DNA of 11,642 bases. It comes from Ktedonobacterales bacterium. GTDB lineage: Bacteria > Chloroflexota > Ktedonobacteria > Ktedonobacterales > JADMIN01. How positions within the stretch are numbered: position 1 is the stretch's first letter; each line of letters opens with the position of its first letter. Under the pieces are notes generated by a model. That model ran no database searches and was not told the origin of the DNA. It saw only the letters and a program-made list of their open reading frames with translations. The position numbers and the translations under genes were made by a program. This document shows positions 5,523 through 11,530 of the stretch, in pieces. Location of the stretch: assembly GCA_025450405.1 (NCBI GenBank), contig JANWHL010000136.1, positions 1-11,642 on the forward strand. The letters are read 5' to 3'.

Positions 5523-8165
5523 GTGCTTCTCATCAGTGCGAACGGCATCGCCGTGGACTACGGCGGCCGGACAATCTTCAGTGACCTCTCGGTGGACATC
5601 ACGTCCGGCGAGCGGATCGGCGTGGTCGGCGAGAATGGCGCGGGCAAGTCCACACTGCTCCGCGTCCTCGCCGGCCAGGAGAAGCCCGACGAGGGGACAA
5701 TCACCTACAGCAAGGGATTGACCATCGGCTATCTCGTCCAGGAGCCGCACTTCGCCGCCGGGCTCACCGTCCACGATGCCGTGGCCGGCGCCCACGAGGA
5801 GATCGCCGCGCTAGGCCCGCGGCTGGCCACCATCGAGGGCGAACTGGCCGGCGCTTCGGCCGGCGGGGCAGATGTCGACGCGCTGCTGGCGGAGTACGGC
5901 ACGGCCCAACATCGCTACGAAGAGCTGGGCGGCTACGACCACGACGCGCGGGTGCGGCGCGTGCTGGCGGGGCTCGGCTTCCACGGCGACATGCTCGCCA
6001 TCGAGGCCGAGCGGCTGAGCGGCGGCCAGAAGAAGCTCATCGGGCTAGCGCGGCTGCTGCTGACCGAGCCGAACGTCCTGCTGCTGGACGAGCCCGACAA
6101 TCACCTCGACTTCGAGGGCAAGGCGTTCCTCGAAGAGTACATCCGCGAATACTCCGGCGCGGTCGCGGTGATCTCGCACGACCGCTACCTGCTGGACCGT
6201 GTGGCGCGGCGCACCTTGGAGATCGAGGACGGCGCGCTTAGCACGTGGGAGGGCGGCTATACCGCCTATGTGGACCTGAAAGAGGCGCACCTCCAGCGGC
6301 GGCGCGAGATCTACCAGGTCCAGCTGACCGACCTGAAACGCCACGAGGAGGCGATGTATCGCCTGATTCAGTGGGCCAGGCAGAACCCCAAGTTCGCGGG
6401 CCGCGCCGAGAACATGAAGAAGCAGGTTGCGCGCATGCGCGAGGAAATGATCGACCGCCCGCGGCTGGTGCGGCGGCGCATCAAGCTCGATTTTGGACGG
6501 CACGAGGGCAGTCGCAAGGTGCTGACGGCGCGCGACCTCACCGTGAGTTTGGGCGGACCAGGCGCTGGTCCCGACGGCGAGGGCGTGGGCGCGCCGCGCG
6601 AGCCGAGGACCCTGCTCGCGCACGTGGGCTTCGATGTCGCCTTTGGCGAGCGTGTGGGCATCGTCGGGCCAAATGGCAGCGGCAAGAGCACCCTGCTGCG
6701 CGTCGCCGCCGGTCTCATTCCGCCGGCTGGGGGCGAGCTGCGCCAGGGCGTGAACGTGCGGTTGGGCTACTACGCCCAGGAGCAGGAGACCCTGCCACCG
6801 GACGAGACGCCGCTGGCGTGGATCCGCCAGCGTGCCGCCCTGACTGAACAGGCGGGCATCAATCGGCTACGCAAGCTGCTGCTGACCTACGAGGACATGC
6901 ACGCGCCAATCGGCAAGCTGAGCGGCGGGCAGAAGAGCCGGCTCCAGTTCGAGCGGCTGATGCTGGGCGGCTACAACCTGCTGGTGCTGGACGAACCCAC
7001 CAACAACATCGACATCGCCTCCGCCGAGGTGCTCGAATCGGCGCTGCAGACCTTCCAGGGGACGGCGGTGATCGTCTCGCACGACCGCTACCTGCTGGAT
7101 AACGCCGTGGACCGCATCCTCGAATTGCCTGGCGACGGGACCATCCGCGAATACCGCGGCAACTACACGTATTATCTGGAGCACCGACCCCGGCCCGTGG
7201 GCGACTCCGGCGATGTTGGCACGGCGCCCAGGTCCGAGGGCGGTCCGGCCCGAGCTGGCCCCCGGACCGACAGCGCCGCCCCGACCGCGGAACCTGCGGG
7301 GCATGTGTCGGGCGTGGGCCGCGATGGGAGTGCGCCTTCGGCGCCGGCGACCCCAAAAGTGGCACGTGCCGCGCCCGCGAACGTCTCGCATCCGGCCCGC
7401 GCGCGCGGGCCCAGCGTGCGACGTGCGCGTCTGGCGCTGCTCGGGCTGCCCGGCGTCGGGAAGCGGTCGCTGGTCACGGAGCTCGCCGCTCAGCGCGCGG
7501 GGGAGGGTGGGGGAGCCGCGATCCCGCCAGGCGATCCGCCAGACCCTATCGTGCCGCTGGGTGGGGCGCTGGAGGCCAGCATCGCCATCGCGACGTTGGA
7601 CGGCACGGACGGAACAGGGCTGGCAGAGGCGGCGCGACGCGCCGAGGCGATTCTGCTCGCGCAGGACCTGGCGGACGCGTCGCTGGGACAGGTCGCCGTG
7701 CTGCGGGCGGCGCTGGCTGCGGGCGGCGTCCAGATCGTGCCACGGCCGCTGCCGATCAGCATCCGGCCGCGTGCCAGGGGCGGCCTGGTGGTCACGAGTG
7801 GCGACGACGCGACCCGCGACGCGCTGATCCGCTGGTGCCGCGCGCACCAGGTGACGCACGCCGAGGTGGTCGTTCGTGACAAGGAGGTGTCACTCAAGCC
7901 GGATCTGTTGGCACTCTACGCCGAGGCGGCATGGCAGCGCACGGGTGGCGCGCGCGCCCGCCAGGCTGGAGCCGCGACCTTCCGCCCAGCGCTGGTCGTC
8001 GGCACGCGCTACGACGAGCTCCCGAGCGATGCGGCAACGGCCGAGGAACATCTGCGCGGGCTCGCACCGGGTTTCGGGTGCGTTGCCGTCTCGGTGCTGG
8101 ACCCGGCGAGCCTCGATCGCCTGCGCGCGGCACTGGGAGCGCTGGTAGGTCGCCAGACGGGCTGA
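5523..8165 (+). CDS. ABC-F ATPase fused to a degenerate DRG/Obg-like GTPase domain
   Basis: An 880-residue protein; typical ABC-F proteins are 500-650. NBD1: Walker A GENGAGKST 36-44, LSGGQ 165-169, Walker B LLLDEPDNHLD with E190, H219. An inter-NBD linker of basic helices (about 247-325, QWARQNPKFAGRAENMKK) is where ABC-F proteins contact the ribosome and P-site tRNA. NBD2: GPNGSGKST 382-390, LSGGQ 466-470, E491, H520. No TM segments. The family acts on translating ribosomes. After about residue 560 comes an Ala/Pro/Gly linker (to about 635), then a domain with GLPGVGKRS (641-649), SIRPRARGGLVV (746-757), RWCRAHQVTHAEVVVRDKEVS (about 770-790), LVVGTRYDEL (TRYD 828-831) and a final helix. The order matches DRG/Obg GTPases: P-loop, the segment before the IKKKxxGGI-like strand, the EYxIHNAEVLIRED-like strand, and G4. 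GTP-binding residues are eroded. The start is GTG with AGGAG 7 bases upstream. Confidence 0.88.
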   Translation: MLLISANGIAVDYGGRTIFSDLSVDITSGERIGVVGENGAGKSTLLRVLAGQEKPDEGTITYSKGLTIGYLVQEPHFAAGLTVHDAVAGAHEEIAALGPRLATIEGELAGASAGGADVDALLAEYGTAQHRYEELGGYDHDARVRRVLAGLGFHGDMLAIEAERLSGGQKKLIGLARLLLTEPNVLLLDEPDNHLDFEGKAFLEEYIREYSGAVAVISHDRYLLDRVARRTLEIEDGALSTWEGGYTAYVDLKEAHLQRRREIYQVQLTDLKRHEEAMYRLIQWARQNPKFAGRAENMKKQVARMREEMIDRPRLVRRRIKLDFGRHEGSRKVLTARDLTVSLGGPGAGPDGEGVGAPREPRTLLAHVGFDVAFGERVGIVGPNGSGKSTLLRVAAGLIPPAGGELRQGVNVRLGYYAQEQETLPPDETPLAWIRQRAALTEQAGINRLRKLLLTYEDMHAPIGKLSGGQKSRLQFERLMLGGYNLLVLDEPTNNIDIASAEVLESALQTFQGTAVIVSHDRYLLDNAVDRILELPGDGTIREYRGNYTYYLEHRPRPVGDSGDVGTAPRSEGGPARAGPRTDSAAPTAEPAGHVSGVGRDGSAPSAPATPKVARAAPANVSHPARARGPSVRRARLALLGLPGVGKRSLVTELAAQRAGEGGGAAIPPGDPPDPIVPLGGALEASIAIATLDGTDGTGLAEAARRAEAILLAQDLADASLGQVAVLRAALAAGGVQIVPRPLPISIRPRARGGLVVTSGDDATRDALIRWCRAHQVTHAEVVVRDKEVSLKPDLLALYAEAAWQRTGGARARQAGAATFRPALVVGTRYDELPSDAATAEEHLRGLAPGFGCVAVSVLDPASLDRLRAALGALVGRQTG

Positions 8166-8176
8166 CGTCGGGGTGG

Positions 8177-8207
8177 TCAGACGTCGAGATCGTGCTCAGA
8201 CGTCGAG
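8177..8207. repeat. Short direct repeat at the ABC-F / EXLDI convergent junction
   Basis: TCAGACGTCGAG occurs at 8177-8188 and again at 8196-8207, 19 bases apart. The second copy contains the stop codon and last codons of the EXLDI gene, so the 30-base gap carries a near-duplicate of that gene end. No hairpin with a T-run was seen, so no intrinsic terminator is called here. Confidence 0.6.
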
Positions 8208-8690
8208 GTCTTCGATGTCCGATCCAGATTCGGTCACCCGCAGCACCCGCGCGTAGAGGGCAACAGGGATGTTGCCGTGCAGATCCTCGACGGTATCGAA
8301 GATGTCCAGACGCGTTTGCGCGCGCCACCAGTCCCCCGACCAACCCTGGCCAGACCGGCTCCATACGACGAACTTGCCCTTCTCTGACTGATAGACTCGA
8401 TACCGGAGCTCGCTATCGCCCGCGGCGGCAGGTAACCGTTGGGCGGCGATCAGGCGTCCGCGGAAGCGCTTCTTGGTGCGGATGCCCTCTTCTGTCACGG
8501 CGAGGATGATTTCCTCGCTGGCGTCCGCACTACTCTCCGCGCCCTCGGTGGCCGCGGACTGGCGGATGGACACGAACTGGCGGATGGCCTGGGCGATGGC
8601 GGCCGAGAGATTACCGCCGGCCAGGGCTTGCGCCTTGTCGAAGACGGGGGCATCGGCCTCAGCAACGTAGATTGTTTTGTTCGGCATCAT
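8196..8690 (-). CDS. EXLDI-family protein with ribbon-helix-helix-like N-terminus
   Basis: A 164-residue protein. The N-terminus (MPNKTIYVAEADAPVFDKAQ, then GGNLSAAIAQAIRQFV) has the order of a ribbon-helix-helix DNA-binding fold: a short strand KTIYV, a helix, and a second helix from NLS. This, with the C-terminal TRLDIFDTVEDLHGNIPVALYARV, matches my memory of the EXLDI protein family, whose role is unknown. The middle (about 60-125) has the basic strand TKKRFRGRLIAAQR, an RYRVYQSEKGKFVVWSRSG strand pair and Trp-rich WSGDWWRAQ. Two ATG codons are adjacent (8690, 8687); AAGGAG ends 6 bases before the first. A strong promoter with a palindrome in its spacer lies just upstream, suggesting autoregulation (inference). 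The open frame continues upstream to 9395, but that part is a separate remnant gene read in the same frame. Confidence 0.78.
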   Translation of the reverse strand: MMPNKTIYVAEADAPVFDKAQALAGGNLSAAIAQAIRQFVSIRQSAATEGAESSADASEEIILAVTEEGIRTKKRFRGRLIAAQRLPAAAGDSELRYRVYQSEKGKFVVWSRSGQGWSGDWWRAQTRLDIFDTVEDLHGNIPVALYARVLRVTESGSDIEDLDV

Positions 8691-8727
8691 GTGCTTCTCC
8701 TTGACCTGGAGAGACGGCGTGTGCACT

Positions 8728-8756
8728 AGTATAACATACGTATACGCATATCGCAA
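8728..8756 (-). promoter_or_regulatory. Strong sigma70-type promoter of the EXLDI gene
   Basis: On the minus strand: -35 TTGCGA (8751-8756), a 17-base spacer (8734-8750), -10 TATACT (8728-8733). The predicted start of transcription is near 8721, giving a leader of about 30 bases before ATG 8690 with AAGGAG in place. The stretch 8728-8750 is strikingly AT-rich for this window. Confidence 0.65.
8736..8749. promoter_or_regulatory. Palindromic operator candidate in the EXLDI promoter spacer
   Basis: ATACGTATACGCAT is a 14-bp palindrome centred on GTATAC with one mismatched pair (6 of 7 pairs match). It lies exactly between -35 and -10, where a bound repressor would exclude RNA polymerase. The gene product's ribbon-helix-helix-like N-terminus makes it a candidate ligand; this is inference. 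Confidence 0.5.
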
Positions 8757-8769
8757 CCGCACGATGAGT

Positions 8770-8814
8770 GGGAGACCGTGACGCCTGGGAAACCGTGACG
8801 TTTGGGAATGCGGG
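8770..8814. repeat. Tandem 17-bp repeats upstream of the EXLDI promoter
   Basis: Two 17-base units (8770-8786 GGGAGACCGTGACGCCT, 8787-8803 GGGAAACCGTGACGTTT) share 13 of 17 bases. A third, decayed unit begins with GGGAA and ends in CGGG (8804-8814). They lie about 15-60 bases upstream of the -35 box. They could be direct-repeat regulator sites or simple tandem duplication. Confidence 0.55.
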
Positions 8815-8868
8815 ACAAGTGCCACGAAGGACGGGGTGCCAAACGTTTCGCCATCTGCGCGCGCACCC

Positions 8869-9449
8869 TCACGGCAGCAGGTCGTCGAGGGTGAGCAGGA
8901 GCAGATAGGGTGACCGCACGGCCTCCGGGCGCGGCGCGCCCGGTTCGCGGACACCGCGCGCCGCGCGGCCGGCGGGACCCGGGGCAGCAGCGCGACCCGC
9001 CGCTGAAGCGTCTGGAGGACGTCCATATCAACCGGGTCATTGCGCCATTTGGCTTCGGCCGCCAGCACCACCACGCCGCCGTCGTGGCCAACGATCTCCA
9101 GCTCGTCGTTGGCCCGCCACCAGACGCTCAACTCGCCGATGGGGTGTCCCCAGCGCTCCGGGCGTAGCCAGATGTACTGGCGGCACAGCTCCTCGAAACG
9201 TGGCCCCATGTACGAGCTGAGCTGAGGCTGGATTCTGGCCTCCCAGACGTAACGCGCCTGGCCCTGCTCCAGTGCCGAGCGATTGGGCAGCACAAAGCGA
9301 AACCAGAATGCGAGGTAGTTGTCGGCCAGGTAGTAACGCGTTTGCCGCGTGCGCTCGGGATTCGGGACAGTGAAGGGCGAGCGGCGTTCGAGCAAGCCAT
9401 AGCCAACGAGGAATGCTAGCGCCCCCGAGAGGCCCGTGACCGCGCGTGG
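8869..9449 (-). pseudogene. DUF234-type ATPase remnant (5'-truncated, frameshifted)
   Basis: The minus-strand frame from about 9449 reads GLSGALAFLVGYGLLERRSP, then RYYLADNYLAFWFRFVLPNR, ARIQPQLSSYMGPRFEELCR and DELEIVG...VVVLAAEAKW. This is the C-terminal half (DUF234, with a PD-(D/E)xK-like D...ExK pattern) of archaeal/bacterial P-loop ATPases of the ATP-binding DUF234 family. The whole N-terminal ATPase domain (Walker A and B) is missing. Recognisable homology begins at the stop codon of the SLOG gene at 9451. Near 8940-8980 the frame is lost: the continuation YLLLLTLDDLLP followed by TGA (8869-8871) is in another frame, consistent with net loss of one base. No start codon or ribosome binding site suits the fragment. 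It is best read as a decaying gene. The original frame runs on into the EXLDI gene, creating a misleading 399-residue ORF. Confidence 0.75.
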
Positions 9450-9450
9450 T

Positions 9451-10521
9451 TCAGTGCGGCAGCGGGATGCCCCAGGTGGAGAATTGCGCGACGATATCGG
9501 CGTACTTGAGCGCGAACATCGCCGCCACCGCGATCACATAAATGACCAGGAAGACCACGGGGATATTCGACTCCACATCGGAGAAGTTGGCGAAGAGGCC
9601 CTTCTGGTTGTAGAGCCTGGCGGACTCAGTCACGTACAATTTCTTGGGCGCGGGGAAATCCGGCGACTCCTCCATCTCCCGCAGGATGCTGAAGCGTAGA
9701 TCCAGCAGCCGCTTGTACTGCGGCACCACGCGCCGCCAATCGAGACACAGCGCCGAACCCGCCACGGCGATGAGGACGATAAGCAGCAGTTCCAGCGGAT
9801 TCTTCAGTTGGCTCAACTGAACCAGCACCGCCACGCCGCCAAGCAGCAGCGAATTGGCCGAGAGATAGAGGTTGTTGATGGTCTGGCGGCGGTCGCTCAG
9901 GCGGGCGGAATCCTCCACGATCAACTTGTACTGCTCGAACACGTGGGAATCCACGTCGTGTCCCCCTTCCCCGGCCCCATGGCCCACGGTCATCCCCGGA
10001 TCGGCGCCGCGCTCGGCGGCGACCACACGGACGGGCAGGCCACGCTGGCGCGCGCGGGCCACCATGTCGGCGGTGCCGCCCGGGCGCCGCGGCACGTCCC
10101 GGCCGTTCCAGATGGCCAGCAGCAGCTGTGAATTGTCGAGCATCCAGAGCCCGGCGGCGAGGTAGTTCCCGTCGTTGAACTCTTCATACGGCATGGTGAT
10201 GACATGCGCCGCTGACCGCAAGCGCTCGTAGAGCGCGCGATCCGCCGGCGTAGTGAAATCGTCCAGGTAGCTCGCGTACGGAATGACCGCCTCGATGGGC
10301 ATCCCCAGCGCGAGTGCCTGCTCCGCGCAGATGCAATCGGCACCGGGCGCGAGCGACGAGCAGACCACCGCGCGTGGATGGAGGCGCATGATCTCCTGGA
10401 GGACACTCCGGCAGGCGCGCGCCACCGCGTCCGGGTGTGCCACGGTCCGATGACCGGTGACGCCAACCCGATAGATCTCATCCTTCGACGCGTCCGGCCC
10501 ATCCGCCGCGTTCGCCGTCAT
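9451..10521 (-). CDS. SLOG-domain protein fused to a multi-TM effector-like module
   Basis: 356 residues from ATG 10521. The N-terminal half is a SLOG (Rossmann-like, YpsA/DprA/LOG-related) domain: GVTGHR at 20-25, SSLAPGADCICAEQA around 55-69, AVIPYASYLDDF around 78-89, LLLAIWNG around 133-140 and GGTADMVARARQRGLPV at 148-164. SLOG domains bind nucleotides or nucleotide-derived ligands. After a Gly-rich stretch come RRQTINNLYLSANSLLLGG, TM1 (about 218-236), TM2 (about 243-261), WRRVVPQYKRLLDLRFSILREME, and a third hydrophobic segment (about 320-339). This resembles the SMODS/SLOG-associating 2TM effector domains that Burroughs and colleagues predicted to disrupt membranes in conflict systems; that role is inference here. 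ATG 10521 is preferred (GGGGGAA just upstream). GTG 10563 would leave a leader of only about 9 bases from the promoter. Confidence 0.8.
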   Translation of the reverse strand: MTANAADGPDASKDEIYRVGVTGHRTVAHPDAVARACRSVLQEIMRLHPRAVVCSSLAPGADCICAEQALALGMPIEAVIPYASYLDDFTTPADRALYERLRSAAHVITMPYEEFNDGNYLAAGLWMLDNSQLLLAIWNGRDVPRRPGGTADMVARARQRGLPVRVVAAERGADPGMTVGHGAGEGGHDVDSHVFEQYKLIVEDSARLSDRRQTINNLYLSANSLLLGGVAVLVQLSQLKNPLELLLIVLIAVAGSALCLDWRRVVPQYKRLLDLRFSILREMEESPDFPAPKKLYVTESARLYNQKGLFANFSDVESNIPVVFLVIYVIAVAAMFALKYADIVAQFSTWGIPLPH

Positions 10522-10578
10522 CGTTTCCCCCAGCGTACTCGCCCCGCTTGAATCCGTCTCCACCAGGACAACGGGGCG

Positions 10579-10607
10579 ATCCTATCATGACGGCGAGCGG
10601 CTGTAAA
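10579..10607 (-). promoter_or_regulatory. Promoter of the SLOG-TM gene
   Basis: On the minus strand: -35 TTTACA (10602-10607), an exact 17-base spacer, -10 TAGGAT (10579-10584). The predicted start of transcription is near 10572, about 50 bases before ATG 10521. The -35 matches consensus at 5 of 6 positions and the -10 at 4 of 6. Confidence 0.5.
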
Positions 10608-10641
10608 GAGCGCGCGAGCGAGGAAGCCAATGATCGTTTGA

Positions 10642-10668
10642 CCACGTCAGCCCGATTGGCGGACGTGG
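10642..10668. promoter_or_regulatory. 27-base interrupted palindrome between SLOG-TM and Nudix genes
   Basis: CCACGTC (10642-10648) pairs with GACGTGG (10662-10668). After one A/G mismatch, GCC (10650-10652) pairs with GGC (10658-10660) around a 5-base centre CGATT. It is 35 bases upstream of the SLOG -35 box and about 75 bases before the Nudix start. There is no T-run, so it is more likely an operator or mRNA hairpin than a terminator. Confidence 0.5.
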
Positions 10669-10743
10669 CGCGACGGGCGGCCATGTGCGTAACTGATGCA
10701 GCCCAGCGAGCACGACGGCGAGCGAGACGAGAGGATGTGCGCG

Positions 10744-11265
10744 GTGGCCGACGAGTCCGACTATTTTCAGCTTCGCCGGGATTCCCGCGGCGATGTCTAC
10801 GTGACCAGCGACGACGAGGTCGTGGTGGTAGCGATCGACGCCAACAGTGAGGTGCTGCTGGCGGTCGAGCCGTCACCCGCGTTCGGCGACGAGGTGGTCG
10901 TCCTGCCAGGGGGCACACTGGGCGCGGACGAGGATCAGCGCGAGCGGGCAAATCTCGAGCTGCGCGAGGAAGTTGGCTATCAAGCGGGCAGACTTGACTT
11001 CCTGGGCGAGCTCCGCCCGTGGTCGAAATATCTCGCCGTGCGCACCTTCGTCTACCTGGGACGCGACCTCAAGCCAAGCCTATTGCCCGGCGACGAGGAC
11101 TACGCCATCGGCATCCTGCGCGTCCCCCTGCGCACGTTCGCGACGCTGATCGCCTCTGGCCGGCTGCGTGATGCCCGAGTCATCGCGGCGCTCTATCTGG
11201 CCCGTGCCTTCCTGGACGCGGAGGGGCGGCACACGGAAGGCCCGAGCGCCGAAAGCAATCGGTAA
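10744..11265 (+). CDS. Nudix hydrolase-like protein with altered Nudix box
   Basis: 173 residues, Nudix fold. An EVLLAVEPSPAFGDEVVVLPGG strand-loop leads into the Nudix helix GTLGADEDQRERANLELREEVGY, then ELRPWSKYLAVRTFVYLGRDL, the order seen in ADP-ribose/nucleoside-diphosphate-sugar hydrolases (ADPRase-like). These cleave X-linked nucleoside diphosphates with Mg2+. Against the consensus GX5EX7REUXEEXGU the glycines and all glutamates are present, but the Arg is Leu (LELREEVG). The metal-binding EE pair is intact, so activity is plausible but possibly reduced. GTG 10744 is preferred because GAGAGG (10729-10734) is 9 bases upstream; for ATG 10735 the same site is adjacent, and ATG 10696 has no evident site. 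It diverges from the SLOG-TM gene across 222 bases, which suggests, but does not prove, a functional link such as metabolism of a nucleotide ligand. Confidence 0.8.
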   Translation: MADESDYFQLRRDSRGDVYVTSDDEVVVVAIDANSEVLLAVEPSPAFGDEVVVLPGGTLGADEDQRERANLELREEVGYQAGRLDFLGELRPWSKYLAVRTFVYLGRDLKPSLLPGDEDYAIGILRVPLRTFATLIASGRLRDARVIAALYLARAFLDAEGRHTEGPSAESNR

Positions 11266-11284
11266 TGCCGTCGCGGCGCGTGCG

Positions 11285-11530
11285 TCAGAATGGCTTGAAC
11301 ATCATCGGATAGAGGATGACGGCGAGGACACCTCCATCACTCACCGCGTAGACCCACGGGCGCGTGCCAGCCACGGCCACGGCGAGCGTGTCCGCATCCA
11401 CGGGCGCATCCTCGGTTGCGATCTCGGGCGTGGTGGCCTCGGCGGCTTTATCGCTTCTCACCGAAAGCGGCCGGCGCGCGCGCCGGCTCACAATGGTCAG
11501 GTTCTCTCCAACGCCGCGCCGGGCGGTCAT
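11285..11530 (-). CDS. Small hypothetical protein, 81 residues
   Basis: Not a family I recognise. It begins with a basic stretch (TIVSRRARRPLSVRSDK), then an acidic part (EIATEDAPVDAD), then a moderately hydrophobic C-terminus (WVYAVSDGGVLAVILYPMMF) that could be a single weak membrane anchor with an Arg-rich cytoplasmic tail. Codon third positions are mostly G or C, as in neighbouring genes, which favours real coding. Against it, no convincing ribosome binding site precedes ATG 11530 and the gene is short. It converges on the Nudix gene with only 19 bases between stop codons. Confidence 0.45.
   Translation of the reverse strand: MTARRGVGENLTIVSRRARRPLSVRSDKAAEATTPEIATEDAPVDADTLAVAVAGTRPWVYAVSDGGVLAVILYPMMFKPF

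Noticed and set aside
6867..7859. A 330-residue minus-strand frame opposite the ABC-F/GTPase fusion
   Set aside because: It spans the region opposite NBD2, which is unquestionably coding on the plus strand. No family motif is visible.
8196..9395. A single 399-residue minus-strand reading frame
   Set aside because: It joins two unrelated proteins. The DUF234 part and the EXLDI part are separated by non-coding sequence with a strong promoter, a ribosome binding site and an ATG at 8690; the intervening residues are Arg/Cys-rich and look untranslated.
10522..10563. GTG 10563 as the start of the SLOG-TM protein
   Set aside because: It would lie about 9 bases from the predicted transcription start without a ribosome binding site. 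ATG 10521 has a G-rich site and keeps the whole SLOG domain.
10638..10666. TTGACC as a -35 box for the Nudix gene
   Set aside because: No acceptable -10 occurs 16-18 bases downstream; the sequence there is GGACGT.
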